Under the pieces are notes generated by a model. It did no database searches. It saw only the letters and a list, made by a program, of their open reading frames with translations, and was not told the origin of the DNA. Made by a program: the position numbers and the translations under genes. From the NCBI GenBank assembly GCA_021200775.1, contig JAJQGB010000017.1, positions 1 through 64,000 of the forward strand: DNA of 64,000 bases, in the 5' to 3' direction. This stretch comes from Oscillospiraceae bacterium. Its GTDB lineage: Bacteria > Bacillota > Clostridia > Oscillospirales > Ruminococcaceae. Of the stretch, positions 25,050 to 34,544 are shown one piece after another. Within the stretch, counting starts at the first letter, position 1; each line of letters opens with the position of its first letter.

Positions 25050-25286
25050 ATGGGAAAGCTCTATATCATAGACAGATTTGAAGGCGAATCCGCCGTCCTC
25101 GAAGAAGATGGCGGCGGTCACATAGATGTGCCGAAGGGACAGCTTCCCGAAGGCATACATGAGGGCGACGTTCTGGAGCAGGCTGAAACCGGATTCATAA
25201 TCCGGGAAGACTTGACACATGAACGCCGGGAAAGAATCACAGGGAAGCAAAAAAGGCTTTTCAGACATAGGAGTGAAGAGACGTGA
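25050..25286 (+). CDS. DUF3006 protein
   Basis: A 78-residue protein with the DUF3006 pattern IIDRFEGESAVLEED and LPEGIHEGDVLE, a small beta-barrel-like fold. Members often sit next to ComEC-like MBL hydrolases, as here, and are assumed to work with them. The ATG is 4 bp after the upstream stop, and the TGA overlaps the GTG of the next gene. Confidence 0.85.
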   Translation: MGKLYIIDRFEGESAVLEEDGGGHIDVPKGQLPEGIHEGDVLEQAETGFIIREDLTHERRERITGKQKRLFRHRSEET

Positions 25287-26161
25287 ACAATTCTACAGAC
25301 CTTTTCGACCTGATTCGTGAAAGGGAAAAGACCGCTTCAAAGGGTCACAGAAAGATTGCCGAGTATATTTTGGACCACTACGACAAGGCGGAATATCTCA
25401 CTGCGGCAAAGCTGGGAGAGTGCGTCGGCGTGAGTGAATCGACGGTTGTCCGGTTCGCTTCCGATCTGGGATTTTCGGGATATCCGGAATTTCAGCGGTC
25501 TTTAAGAGAAGCCGCCAGAAACAAACTCACAGCCGTTCAGAGAATCGAGCAGTCAAGGCTGAAGCCGGAGGACGTTTTCAACAAGGTCTTGAAAAACGAC
25601 ATCGAGCACATCCGCCAGACTCTTGAAGAGACGGACGAGCAGAATTTCAACGCCGCTGTCGACAGCATAATAAATGCAAAGCACATCTACATATTGGGTG
25701 TCAGGAGCTCGGCGGCTCTGGCTTCGTTCATGGGCTACTATTTCCAGCTTATGCGCCCGGACGTCGTGACGCTTCGTCAGGGAAGCAGGAGTGAGCTTTT
25801 TGAACAGCTGATGCGGCTTGGCGAAGGAGATTTGCTTATCGGAATCTCATTCCCATGGTATTCCCGCCAGACGGTTCAGGCTCTTGCCTATGCCAGAAAG
25901 AAGGGAGCCGGAACTCTCGCAATCACCGACAGCCTCGATTCTCCGATTGCCGAAAATTCGGGAAACGTGCTTCTTGCACGGTCGGATATGGTTTCGTTTG
26001 TAGACTCTCTGGTCGCCCCGATGAGTTTAATCAACGCCCTTATTGCGGCGGTTTCGCTGAAGAATCACGAGGAAGTCGAGAAGAGCTTTGCGACTCTCGA
26101 AGAAATCTGGGACGAATACGACGTCTACCAGAAGAACGAGGATGGCAACCGTGGCGTCTGA
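25283..26161 (+). CDS. MurR/RpiR-family transcriptional regulator
   Basis: A 292-residue regulator. The N-terminal HTH_6 domain reads HRKIAEYILDHYDKAEYLT and GVSESTVVRFASDLGFSGY. The C-terminal SIS domain has IYILGVRSSAALASFMGYYF and DLLIGISFPWYSRQTV, which binds a phosphosugar. No sugar catabolic genes are next to it, so the effector is unknown. The start is GTG at 25283. It may regulate the following genes or a distant locus. Confidence 0.9.
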   Translation: MNNSTDLFDLIREREKTASKGHRKIAEYILDHYDKAEYLTAAKLGECVGVSESTVVRFASDLGFSGYPEFQRSLREAARNKLTAVQRIEQSRLKPEDVFNKVLKNDIEHIRQTLEETDEQNFNAAVDSIINAKHIYILGVRSSAALASFMGYYFQLMRPDVVTLRQGSRSELFEQLMRLGEGDLLIGISFPWYSRQTVQALAYARKKGAGTLAITDSLDSPIAENSGNVLLARSDMVSFVDSLVAPMSLINALIAAVSLKNHEEVEKSFATLEEIWDEYDVYQKNEDGNRGV

Positions 26162-27392
26162 TGTAATCATAATCGGCGGCGGTTCAGCCGGGATGTTCGC
26201 CGGAGCAAGACTCAAAGAAATGGGACTTGAACCTATAGTTATGGAACCTTCTGGGCAGACCCTCAGAAAGCTCAGAATTTCCGGCAAGGGAAGATGCAAC
26301 CTGACAAATAACTGCACCGTCACTCAGGTCATGAAAAACGTAATCCGGAACCCGAAGTTTCTCTACAGCGCACTTGACAACCTGTCCCCGCAGGACACGA
26401 TGGAATGGTTCGAGAATCATGGCGTGCCACTTAAAACCGAGCGTGGCGGGAGAGTGTTCCCGGTGAGCGACAAAGCTTCTGACGTTGCGGCGGCTCTCGA
26501 AAACAGAGGCGTCAGAGTCGTGAAGGACAGGGCAGTTAAGATTTTAACCGAAAACGGCGGAGTTACGGGCGTTCAGGGCGAGCACGGAGAGTATAAAGCA
26601 ACAGCTGTGATTCTCGCCACCGGCGGCAAAAGCTACCCGAAAACCGGTTCGACCGGGGATGGATATTCACTTGCCAGAAAGTGTGGGCACACTATCTCAG
26701 AACCGATGGCATCTTTAGTCCCGATTGAGACCAAAGAAAGATTTTCGGATGAACTCTACAGCCTCACAATAAAGAATGTGACTCTTTCACTTTACGGAGT
26801 CAAGAAAAAGCCAATTTATTCAGAACTCGGCGAGATGAGTTTTACAAGATACGGCATTGCGGGACCGCTGAGTCTGTCTGCGTCCTGCTTTATCGACGAT
26901 AAACAAGACTACAAAATAGTGATAGATTTAAAGCCTGGGCTCAGCATGGAACAGCTTACGAAGCGCATCCAGAGGGACTTCGACGAAACGCCGAACACGC
27001 CTTTTTCGGAATCTCTCGGCAAGCTCTTCCCAAGAGAACTGCGAGCTGATATGGTCAGGCTTTCCGGAATAGATAGGGACAAGCCCTGCAATCAGATTAC
27101 CCGGGAAGAAAAAGAGAATCTTGCAAAAGTTACGAAGGCTCTGACTCTTACAGTAACCGGTCTTCGACCAATCGAAGAGGGCATCGTCACCCGGGGCGGA
27201 GTCAATGTGAAAGAGATAAATCCAGCCACGATGGAGTCAAAAATCGTTTCCGGGCTCTATTTTGCGGGAGAGATAATCGACTGCGACGGGATGACAGGCG
27301 GATATAACCTGCAAATAGCCTTTGCGACAGCAGAAACGGCAGTCAGAGCAATTTCAAATACAACACAGGATGGTGAAGCTACATGGGAATAA
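26151..27392 (+). CDS. HI0933-like NAD(P)/FAD-dependent oxidoreductase
   Basis: A 413-residue flavoprotein of the HI0933/BaiN-like family. The FAD dinucleotide motif is IIIGGGSAGMFAGARL at the N-terminus. SGKGRCNLTNNC and the second glycine motif ATGGKSYPKTGSTGDGY follow, with GLYFAGEIIDCDGMTGGYN near the end. The substrate is unknown for most members; one relative acts on bile-acid intermediates. GTG at 26151 with GAGG nine bases before is favoured; an ATG at 26142 sits too close to that GAGG. It overlaps the regulator before it and Cmk-PlsC after it. Confidence 0.9.
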   Translation: MASDVIIIGGGSAGMFAGARLKEMGLEPIVMEPSGQTLRKLRISGKGRCNLTNNCTVTQVMKNVIRNPKFLYSALDNLSPQDTMEWFENHGVPLKTERGGRVFPVSDKASDVAAALENRGVRVVKDRAVKILTENGGVTGVQGEHGEYKATAVILATGGKSYPKTGSTGDGYSLARKCGHTISEPMASLVPIETKERFSDELYSLTIKNVTLSLYGVKKKPIYSELGEMSFTRYGIAGPLSLSASCFIDDKQDYKIVIDLKPGLSMEQLTKRIQRDFDETPNTPFSESLGKLFPRELRADMVRLSGIDRDKPCNQITREEKENLAKVTKALTLTVTGLRPIEEGIVTRGGVNVKEINPATMESKIVSGLYFAGEIIDCDGMTGGYNLQIAFATAETAVRAISNTTQDGEATWE

Positions 27393-28675
27393 GCATTGCA
27401 CTCGACGGACCGAGTGGTGCCGGAAAATCGACAATAGCTAAGGAGGTTGCAAGAACTCTGGGATATGTCTATGTCGACACCGGCGCACTATACCGTTCAA
27501 TCGGGCTCTATGCATACAGGCTTGGAAAAAAGACAAATGATGCAAGCGAGGTAGTTCCGCTTTTGAGCGAAATCAAGCTTGAACTTAAATATATCGACGG
27601 CACACAGCGTGTCATCATGAACGGCGAGGACGTCTCCGAAGCGATAAGAGCTCCCGAAATTGCGATGGCGGCATCAGGAGTCTCTGCAATCCCCGAAGTC
27701 AGAGAATTTCTGCTTGAATTACAGAGAAACATGGCGGAAAAGCACAACATCGTCATGGACGGACGGGACATCGGCACCGTAATCCTCCCGAACGCACAGG
27801 TCAAAATCTTTATGACGGCTTCCGCCGAAGAGAGAGCCAACAGGCGCTTGAAAGAGCACCTTGCGAAAGGTCAGGAAATCTCTTACGAGGAGATTCTGAA
27901 AGAAATCAACGAGCGCGACTACAACGACTCCCACCGTGCGGCGGCACCGCTTAAAAAAGCCGACGACGCAGTGGAGCTCGACACTTCAAATCTCGACATA
28001 AACGGCGCAGTTTCGGCGGTTTTAGGGATAATCGACCGGAAATTGAACGCCTTAAGACCCGCACGTGGAATGGCTCCGGCAGTAAACCGCTTTTTTTACG
28101 GATTCTTCCGCGGATTCGCACTCTTTCTTTTGAGAATAGTGATGAAGGTACGGTATGAAGGGCTTGAGAATATCCCGAAGTCCGGTTCATACGTCATCGC
28201 ACCGAATCATCACACAGTTTTCGACCCGGTTGCCGTCGGAGCGAAGATTAATAACATCTCAGCATATATGGCGAAAGAGGACATCTTCGATTATAAGATT
28301 GCCCATGCCTTAAAGATTTTCCATGCATTCCCCGTAAAGCGTGGCAAGAGCGACAAGTCGGCAATCAGAACCGCCATAAAATGGCTTGACAAAGGCTACA
28401 ATCTTACCATATTCCCCGAGGGAACACGCTCGAAGGACGGAAAATTGGGAACCTTCAAAAGCGGAGTCTCATTTGTCGCAAGCGAGGCGAACGCAGACGT
28501 TCTGCCTGTAGGAATCACGAGACGCAAAACCAGATTCGGAAGAACCTTCTTAACCGTCAGATATGGCAAGCTGATTCCCTACTATAAACTCAAAGTCAAC
28601 TCGCTGAGTTCATCCGAGCTCAGACATTCGAGGGACATAATTTTGAACGAAGTCAAGGGACTTATAGATGAATAA
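27383..28675 (+). CDS. Cytidylate kinase - acyltransferase (Cmk-PlsC) fusion
   Basis: A 430-residue two-domain protein. Residues 1-220 are cytidylate kinase, which makes CDP from CMP: P-loop DGPSGAGKSTIAKEVA, VDTGALYRS, and MDGRDIGTVILP. Residues 235-430 are a 1-acylglycerol-3-phosphate acyltransferase: NHHTVFDP (the HX4D motif) and FPEGTRSKDG, which makes phosphatidic acid. In many Clostridia these are neighbouring separate genes; here no stop separates them. Both domains look complete. The fusion links nucleotide and membrane-lipid supply. Confidence 0.93.
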   Translation: MGISIALDGPSGAGKSTIAKEVARTLGYVYVDTGALYRSIGLYAYRLGKKTNDASEVVPLLSEIKLELKYIDGTQRVIMNGEDVSEAIRAPEIAMAASGVSAIPEVREFLLELQRNMAEKHNIVMDGRDIGTVILPNAQVKIFMTASAEERANRRLKEHLAKGQEISYEEILKEINERDYNDSHRAAAPLKKADDAVELDTSNLDINGAVSAVLGIIDRKLNALRPARGMAPAVNRFFYGFFRGFALFLLRIVMKVRYEGLENIPKSGSYVIAPNHHTVFDPVAVGAKINNISAYMAKEDIFDYKIAHALKIFHAFPVKRGKSDKSAIRTAIKWLDKGYNLTIFPEGTRSKDGKLGTFKSGVSFVASEANADVLPVGITRRKTRFGRTFLTVRYGKLIPYYKLKVNSLSSSELRHSRDIILNEVKGLIDE

Positions 28676-30686
28676 GAGCATTACAGTTGCAAAAACCGCC
28701 GGCTTCTGCTTCGGAGTCGACAGGGCGGTGAAGATAGCTTACGAGACGGCGGAGAAGGGCACAGACAAGAAAATCTACACTCTGGGTCCTCTTATCCACA
28801 ACCCATCTGTGGTAGCAGATTTGGAGAAGCACGGTATCAGAGTTATAGATTCGCCATCAGAAGCTGAGGCGGGAGATACTGTTATTATACGTTCCCACGG
28901 AGTCGGAAAAGCTGTTTTCGACGAGCTCGAAAGCCGGGGAGTCAATATAGTTGACGCTACATGTCCGTTCGTCACGAAGATTCATAAGCTCGTTAAAGAG
29001 AGAACCGGCAAGGGCGAGCTTGTACTCATAGCAGGTGATGAGAATCACCCGGAGGTTCAGGGAATACTCGGATGGACAGAAAGCTCCGCTGTCTGCGACA
29101 AATCGGGCGAAGGTTGTGCCAAAGTCTTCCCGAATTGCGTTGAGCTTGTTAAGCTTCTTAGAAAGAATTGTGAAAAATCAAAAAAAGGTGTTGCAATTCT
29201 TTCGCAAACAACTTATAATATAGTAATGTGGAATCAGTGTATAGGGGCAGTCTCGGATTTTGAAGACGTCACTGTGTATGACACCATCTGCACGGCTACC
29301 GAAAAACGGCAGTCGGAAGCGAGGGAGTTATCCCGTGGGTGTGATACAATGCTGATTATAGGCGGGCGGAACAGCTCAAACACAAAGAAGCTGTACGACA
29401 TTTGCTCCGCCAATTGCAGGTGCTATCTCATTGAAGATTCGCGCGAGCTTAAAGACATTGATTTTTCTACAGCGAAATCCGTTGGGATTTCAGCCGGCGC
29501 ATCAACCCCGGCATATATCATTGAGGAGGTAAAAAAAGACATGACTGAGATTTTGTCAAACGAGGAGGAGTTCAATTTTGAAGAAGCAATTGAACAGAGC
29601 CTCAAGAAAATATATACCGGAAAGAGAGTAAGCGGCGTAGTAACAGCTGTCAACAGCACTGAAGTTATAGTTGATATTGGCACCAAGCATACCGGATATA
29701 TTCCTGCATCCGAGATTTCGAGCGACCCTAACGCTAAGCCTGAGGACGTAGTCAAGGTCGGCGACACCATCGACGTAATCGTCACAAAATTGAACGACGC
29801 AGAGGGCATCGCAACTCTGTCGAAGAAGCAGGTTGACGCTCAGAAGGGCTATGACGATGTAAAGAAGGCTTATGAGAACGGCGAAGTTCTCACAGGTACC
29901 GTCACCAACATCATCAAGGGTGGCGTTATCGTCACCGCAAACGGAATGAGAGTATTCGTTCCTGCATCCCAGACCGGCGTCAGAGCGGCAGACTCTATGG
30001 ACACACTTCTTAAGAAGGAAGTCAGATTCAAGATTATTGAACTCAACGAGCAGAGAAAGAGAGCTGTCGGCTCCATCAGAAAAGTAACTGCCGAAGAGAG
30101 AGCACAGCGCAAGGAAGCATTCTTTGAGAACGCTGAGGTCGGACAGACTGTTATGGGCGAAGTCAAGTCCATCACCGACTACGGAGTATTCGTAGATGTC
30201 GGCGGAGTTGACGGTCTTATCAGAAGAATGGATCTCACCTGGGCAAGAATCAAGCATCCTTCGGACGTTGTTTCCGTTGGCGACCACATCGAAGTTACCA
30301 TCAAGGACATCGACAAGGAAACCGGCAAGGTATCTCTCGTATACAAGAAGACCGAGGACAATCCGTGGGTCATCTTCGAGAAGAACTATTCTGTCGGACA
30401 GGTTGTTGAAGTCAAGATTGTTTCCATCACCGGCTTCGGAGCATTCGCTCAGATTATCCCCGGCATCGATGGTCTTATCCATATTTCCCAGATTGCCAAC
30501 CAGAGAGTTGCAAATGTTGCAGACTTCCTTTCCGTTGGCGACGTTGTAAACGCAAAGATTACCGATTGCGACATCGCTAACAAGAGAGTAAGCCTTTCCA
30601 TCAGAGCTCTTCTCCCCGAGGGTGAGTACAAGCACACAAAGGAGACTGCTCCTGCAGAGGACGAGACTCCTGAGGCTGAGGAATAA
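28668..30686 (+). CDS. ispH: IspH - ribosomal protein S1 fusion
   Basis: A 672-residue bifunctional protein. Residues 1-285 are 4-hydroxy-3-methylbut-2-enyl diphosphate reductase, the last step of the MEP isoprenoid pathway. The three cluster cysteines lie in TAGFCFGVDRAV, DATCPFVTKIH and TICTATEKRQ. After a short acidic linker (NEEEFNFEEAIE), four S1 RNA-binding repeats follow, including TVMGEVKSITDYGVFVDVGGVDGL and VVEVKIVSITGFGAFAQI. This fusion is known in Clostridia. The ATG overlaps the end of Cmk-PlsC. A strong terminator follows. Confidence 0.96.
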   Translation: MNKSITVAKTAGFCFGVDRAVKIAYETAEKGTDKKIYTLGPLIHNPSVVADLEKHGIRVIDSPSEAEAGDTVIIRSHGVGKAVFDELESRGVNIVDATCPFVTKIHKLVKERTGKGELVLIAGDENHPEVQGILGWTESSAVCDKSGEGCAKVFPNCVELVKLLRKNCEKSKKGVAILSQTTYNIVMWNQCIGAVSDFEDVTVYDTICTATEKRQSEARELSRGCDTMLIIGGRNSSNTKKLYDICSANCRCYLIEDSRELKDIDFSTAKSVGISAGASTPAYIIEEVKKDMTEILSNEEEFNFEEAIEQSLKKIYTGKRVSGVVTAVNSTEVIVDIGTKHTGYIPASEISSDPNAKPEDVVKVGDTIDVIVTKLNDAEGIATLSKKQVDAQKGYDDVKKAYENGEVLTGTVTNIIKGGVIVTANGMRVFVPASQTGVRAADSMDTLLKKEVRFKIIELNEQRKRAVGSIRKVTAEERAQRKEAFFENAEVGQTVMGEVKSITDYGVFVDVGGVDGLIRRMDLTWARIKHPSDVVSVGDHIEVTIKDIDKETGKVSLVYKKTEDNPWVIFEKNYSVGQVVEVKIVSITGFGAFAQIIPGIDGLIHISQIANQRVANVADFLSVGDVVNAKITDCDIANKRVSLSIRALLPEGEYKHTKETAPAEDETPEAEE

Positions 30687-30715
30687 TCTGATATTCCGGT
30701 TTACGTTGTACATTC

Positions 30716-30745
30716 AACAGGCGGCGTTCTTGCCGCCTGTTTTTT
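30716..30745 (+). terminator. Terminator after ispH-S1
   Basis: AACAGGCGGC-gttctt-GCCGCCTGTT followed by a T tract: a 10-bp stem and a classic intrinsic terminator for the upstream operon. Confidence 0.9.
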
Positions 30746-30801
30746 GTACATGCAGTACCTGCGCAAAAGATTAAAAATCCATTACAATTTCCCTTTCCCT
30801 C

Positions 30802-30830
30802 TTAACATCCGCCGAGATTTGTGCTATAAT
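30802..30830 (+). promoter_or_regulatory. Sigma-A promoter of the PBP gene
   Basis: TTAACA (30802-30807), 17 bp, TATAAT (30825-30830). The leader to the ATG at 30889 is about 50 bases. Confidence 0.65.
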
Positions 30831-30888
30831 AGCATGTAACAGCTTCACAATACCACCCATTGTTAGGTTTCAAGAGAGGAGAAGTGCT

Positions 30889-33243
30889 GTGAAGAAAACT
30901 TCCAACCTGAAAAAAGTCAAAAGAGGAGTCAAAATGGCGACCAAGCCGTTCGTTGTAGTTCTTAAAATGATAGGAACGGTTATTTTGTGCGCCCTCATGA
31001 TAGCGATTATAACAGTTATGATTGTCGGCTGTGCGGCGACCGTCTTTGTTGTCAACCTTATGGAGGACACCAGTGAAATAAGTCTTGAAGACATCTCTTC
31101 GAGCTATACTACTTATATCTATGCCCAATCGGGCGACGAATGGATTGTCTATGACACGCTTACGAGCGAAGGCGAAAAGCGTATCTGGGCGGACCTGGAG
31201 GAGATTCCCCAGTACGTAAGAGACGCTTTCGTCTATTCCGAGGACGAGAGATTTTATAGCCACGACGGCGTCGATTTCTATGGAACCGCAACGGCAGTTC
31301 TCGAAATATTCTTCACAGATAATGTAAGAGGCGGTTCGTCTATCACTCAGCAGACGGTTAAGCAGATAACCGGCGACGACGAAGCAGACGGCATCGAGGG
31401 CGTCCAGAGAAAGCTCCGCGAAATCTATCGTGCAATTCAGCTTGAGAAGAATTATTCAAAAGATGATATCCTGGAAGCATATCTGAACTTGGTTCCACTT
31501 AATAACAATATCTACGGCGTTCAGGCGGCGGCGAACTACTATTTCAATAAGGACGTTAGCCAGCTGACGCTTGCTGAGTCGGCGTGTATAGCGGCAATCA
31601 CCAAGAGCCCGTACAATAACGACCCGATAAACTTCCCTGAGAAAAACTACGAAAGACGTGTTTATATCTTAGGTCAGATGCTCGAAAACGGTGCTATCTC
31701 AACCGAAGAGTACGAGGAAGCATTGAACGAAGAGCTTAACTTAGTCGGAAGCATGGACTACAATTCCTCTTCGACGGAAGAAGTAGATACATCGACCCTT
31801 TCGGCTTATGACAATTTCGACGACGTCTCCTCCTACTATGTCGATGCCGTAATCTATCAGGCGGTCGACTACTTCATGAGCTACTATGGCTATGAGACAT
31901 GGGCTGAGGCGTATGAAGAGCTATGCTCGGGCGGCTACAAGATTTATACCTGCGTCGACCTGGACATCCAGATTGAGCTGGAAGAGAAGTATCTCGATTT
32001 GTACACATTTTCGGAGGATGGTAACGAGGACATTCCTCAAAGTGCCTTCATCTGCATGGACTATAGCGGACGAATTCTGGCTGTTGTCGGAGGCGTCGGC
32101 GAGAAGGAGAGCCCACTGGGACTTAACCGTGCCACAATGTCAACACGACAGCCCGGTTCTTCGATAAAGCCACTTGCGTCCTATTCGCTTGCTATTGAAA
32201 ACGATTTGGTGACATGGTCGACACTTCTTCTCGACGTTCCTCTTCTTATTGAGGACCAGAGCTCGGAAAATGGCTATCTCATCTGGCCCAGAAACTACTC
32301 GACGAGTGGCGCCTACACGTCCTCGTGGTCGAAGGAATATAACACGGTTGCAAATAACCTTCAGCGTTCGCTGAATACCGGTGCGGCACAGCTTGTGGAG
32401 CTTCTCAGTCCTAGCACCAGCTTCGAGTTCCTATATTACAGGCTCCACCTCGGCACTCTTGTCCTCTATGACGGAGGACTCACCGACGTTGCACGTTCGC
32501 CTATGGCGGTAGGAGCTCTTACCGAAGGCGTAACTCTTCAGGACATCACCACCGCATACCAGATTTTCGGCAACGGCGGAAAGTACTATGAGTCGACATT
32601 TATAACCCGAATCCTCGACAGCACCGGCGAAGCTATCTATACCCATTCGCTTGTCGGCGAGCAGGTCATCGACGAGTCGACGGCATATGTCATGAACAGA
32701 ATGCTCGAATCGGTTGTCTCTTCTTCAAGAGGAACTGCCCGCAATGCGAAGCTTGACAATGTCGAACTCATTGCAAAAACCGGTACCACTCAGGACTGGT
32801 GCGACCTTTGGTTCATCGGTTGCACTCCCGAATATGTAACCGGTCTCTGGATTGGTCACGACACTCCGGAGGAGATTGACACCGACAACTGTTATGGCTC
32901 GGCTGTCATGTGGAAAAACATTTTCGGAGACATTGCCGACGCAGGAGAAGTCACGACGTTTGACACCTGCTCGTCGGTCGTAACCCGTGAATACTGCACC
33001 GAAACCGGTCTCATCGCCGGAAGCAACTGCACCAGCACCGCCACCGGCTACTACAAGAAGACCAACATCCCGGCGACATGTTCCGGTGTCCACGAGGTAA
33101 CCGAGCTTGACGAGACACTCTCTGCACTCTCTTCCAGCGCCACCGCCTGCATCGTCACCGACGGCGTCGATTTGAACGACTACATCGAACTTACCGGCAA
33201 CAACTACACGTATATTACTGAAATATTAAGAGAATTTTACTAA
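30889..33243 (+). CDS. Class A penicillin-binding protein (PBP1A-like)
   Basis: A 784-residue bifunctional peptidoglycan synthase. A basic N-terminal tail and one membrane helix (about 24-55) lead to the GT51 glycosyltransferase: YSEDERFYSHDGVD with the catalytic Glu, and RGGSSITQQTVKQ. The transpeptidase has SxxK in RQPGSSIKPLASY, SxN in LQRSLNTGAAQL and KTGT in LIAKTGTTQDW. Start GTG or an internal ATG are both possible; GAGAGGAGAAG lies upstream of 30889. It stands in its own transcription unit. Confidence 0.95.
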   Translation: MKKTSNLKKVKRGVKMATKPFVVVLKMIGTVILCALMIAIITVMIVGCAATVFVVNLMEDTSEISLEDISSSYTTYIYAQSGDEWIVYDTLTSEGEKRIWADLEEIPQYVRDAFVYSEDERFYSHDGVDFYGTATAVLEIFFTDNVRGGSSITQQTVKQITGDDEADGIEGVQRKLREIYRAIQLEKNYSKDDILEAYLNLVPLNNNIYGVQAAANYYFNKDVSQLTLAESACIAAITKSPYNNDPINFPEKNYERRVYILGQMLENGAISTEEYEEALNEELNLVGSMDYNSSSTEEVDTSTLSAYDNFDDVSSYYVDAVIYQAVDYFMSYYGYETWAEAYEELCSGGYKIYTCVDLDIQIELEEKYLDLYTFSEDGNEDIPQSAFICMDYSGRILAVVGGVGEKESPLGLNRATMSTRQPGSSIKPLASYSLAIENDLVTWSTLLLDVPLLIEDQSSENGYLIWPRNYSTSGAYTSSWSKEYNTVANNLQRSLNTGAAQLVELLSPSTSFEFLYYRLHLGTLVLYDGGLTDVARSPMAVGALTEGVTLQDITTAYQIFGNGGKYYESTFITRILDSTGEAIYTHSLVGEQVIDESTAYVMNRMLESVVSSSRGTARNAKLDNVELIAKTGTTQDWCDLWFIGCTPEYVTGLWIGHDTPEEIDTDNCYGSAVMWKNIFGDIADAGEVTTFDTCSSVVTREYCTETGLIAGSNCTSTATGYYKKTNIPATCSGVHEVTELDETLSALSSSATACIVTDGVDLNDYIELTGNNYTYITEILREFY

Positions 33244-33258
33244 AGCATTTGAGGTGTT

Positions 33259-34377
33259 TTGATGGATGGGATTAGATACTGCTGTCCTTGCCTTTTCGGC
33301 GTGGAAAGCGTGTTGTCCTTTGAGATTAAGAGAATTGGGGGAGAGAATCTCGCCGTTTCCGACGGCAGAATCTCCTTCGACGGCGACATAAACATGCTTG
33401 CAAGAGCTAACATAAAACTGTCGACCGCCGAGCGAGTGATGATTGAGCTCGGAAGCTTTGAGGCGAAGACCTTTGAACAGCTCTTCCAGGGAGTGAAAGC
33501 CCTGCCGTTCGAGAACTTCATCGGAAAGTTCGACCGGTTCCCTGTCAAGGGAAGCTCGCTCAATTCCCAGCTTCACAGCATCCCCGATTGCCAGTCGATA
33601 ATAAAAAAAGCGGCAGTCACAAGGCTGTCTAAAAAATACGGCATCGAGCGCTTCGAGGAAACGGGCGCCCTCCACCAGATTCAGTTCAATATCTATAAGG
33701 ACAGGTGCACGGTTTATCTCGACACCTCCGGCGCAGGTCTTCACAAGCGTGGATATCGAAAAGACGCCAACGAAGCTCCGATAAAGGAGACACTTGCCGC
33801 CGCAATCGCCGACTTTGCCCGTGTCAAAACCGGCAGTCAGGTAGTCGACCCGATGTGCGGAAGCGGAACGCTTCTTATCGAATCGGCATATAAATCGATG
33901 AGAATCGCCCCGGGGCTCATGCGCCATTTCTCCGCCGAAAGCTGGGAAAGTGTCCCCAAAAGCATATGGAAGACGGAAAGAGACTTAGCGAGAGAGCAGG
34001 CAAATCTCGCCGGCGGCTTCACCGGCACCGGTTCCGACATTGACGAGAGAGCAGTTGCCCTCACACTTCAGAACTCGAAGCTTGCCGGAGTGGGCGACTA
34101 TATTAAAGCCGCAAAGGCTGATATCAGGACTTTCAAGCCGAAGGACGGCACCATCACCGTCTGCAATCCGCCATATGGCGAGCGCCTTCTCGAACTGAAG
34201 GAAGCCGAGGAGCTCTATAAAGTGATGGGACAGGTTCTCGCCCCGTCAAAAGACCATCCCTGCTACATCATCTCCCCGCACGAGGAGTTCGAGCGCCTCT
34301 TCGGCAAAAAAGCCGATAAGCGCCGGAAGCTGTATAACGGGATGATTAGGTGCTGGTTGTATCAATATTATTTGTAA
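33259..34377 (+). CDS. THUMP-domain RNA methyltransferase (RlmL/YpsC-like)
   Basis: A 372-residue class I SAM-dependent methyltransferase. The N-terminal part includes a THUMP RNA-binding domain (about 45-155). The Rossmann domain has VVDPMCGSGTLLIESAY as SAM motif, GSDIDERAVALT, and the catalytic NPPYGERL typical of N-type guanine methyltransferases. Likely target: N2 of a 23S rRNA guanine, by analogy with RlmL and YpsC. It starts 15 bp after the PBP stop. Its TAA runs directly into a palindromic repeat. Confidence 0.92.
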   Translation: MMDGIRYCCPCLFGVESVLSFEIKRIGGENLAVSDGRISFDGDINMLARANIKLSTAERVMIELGSFEAKTFEQLFQGVKALPFENFIGKFDRFPVKGSSLNSQLHSIPDCQSIIKKAAVTRLSKKYGIERFEETGALHQIQFNIYKDRCTVYLDTSGAGLHKRGYRKDANEAPIKETLAAAIADFARVKTGSQVVDPMCGSGTLLIESAYKSMRIAPGLMRHFSAESWESVPKSIWKTERDLAREQANLAGGFTGTGSDIDERAVALTLQNSKLAGVGDYIKAAKADIRTFKPKDGTITVCNPPYGERLLELKEAEELYKVMGQVLAPSKDHPCYIISPHEEFERLFGKKADKRRKLYNGMIRCWLYQYYL

Positions 34378-34530
34378 ACCCCTCAGTCAGCTTCGCTGAC
34401 AGCTCCCCTTTCAGGGGAGCCTTTTTCTGCTTTTTCAAAAAGTTAGTTAGAATAGTAAAGAGCCTCCCCTGCCAAGGGGAGGGGGACCGGCGAAGCCGGT
34501 GGAGGGGTGTGCGAGCCCTAGGGCGAGCAC
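34376..34530. repeat. Modular palindromic repeat, copy 6 (A+B type)
   Basis: The A half (ACCCCTCAG, TCAGCTTCGCTGA, CTCCCCTTTCAGGGGAG, T5) and an inverted B half (CCTCCCCTGCCAAGGGGAGG, ACCGGCGAAGCCGGT, GGAGGGGT) are joined by a 40-bp AT-rich spacer. The mini-hairpin GTGCgaGCCCtaGGGCgaGCAC follows. It terminates two converging operons. Confidence 0.85.
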
Positions 34531-34544
34531 ATTTAGCGCAGTAT

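Noticed and set aside
29556-30713. 385-residue frame on the minus strand opposite ispH-S1
   Set aside because: It is the mirror of the repetitive S1 region, has no ribosome site, and the plus-strand product is certain.
33226-33927. 233-residue minus-strand frame opposite the THUMP methyltransferase
   Set aside because: The sense strand encodes complete SAM and NPPY motifs; the antisense frame has no recognisable features.
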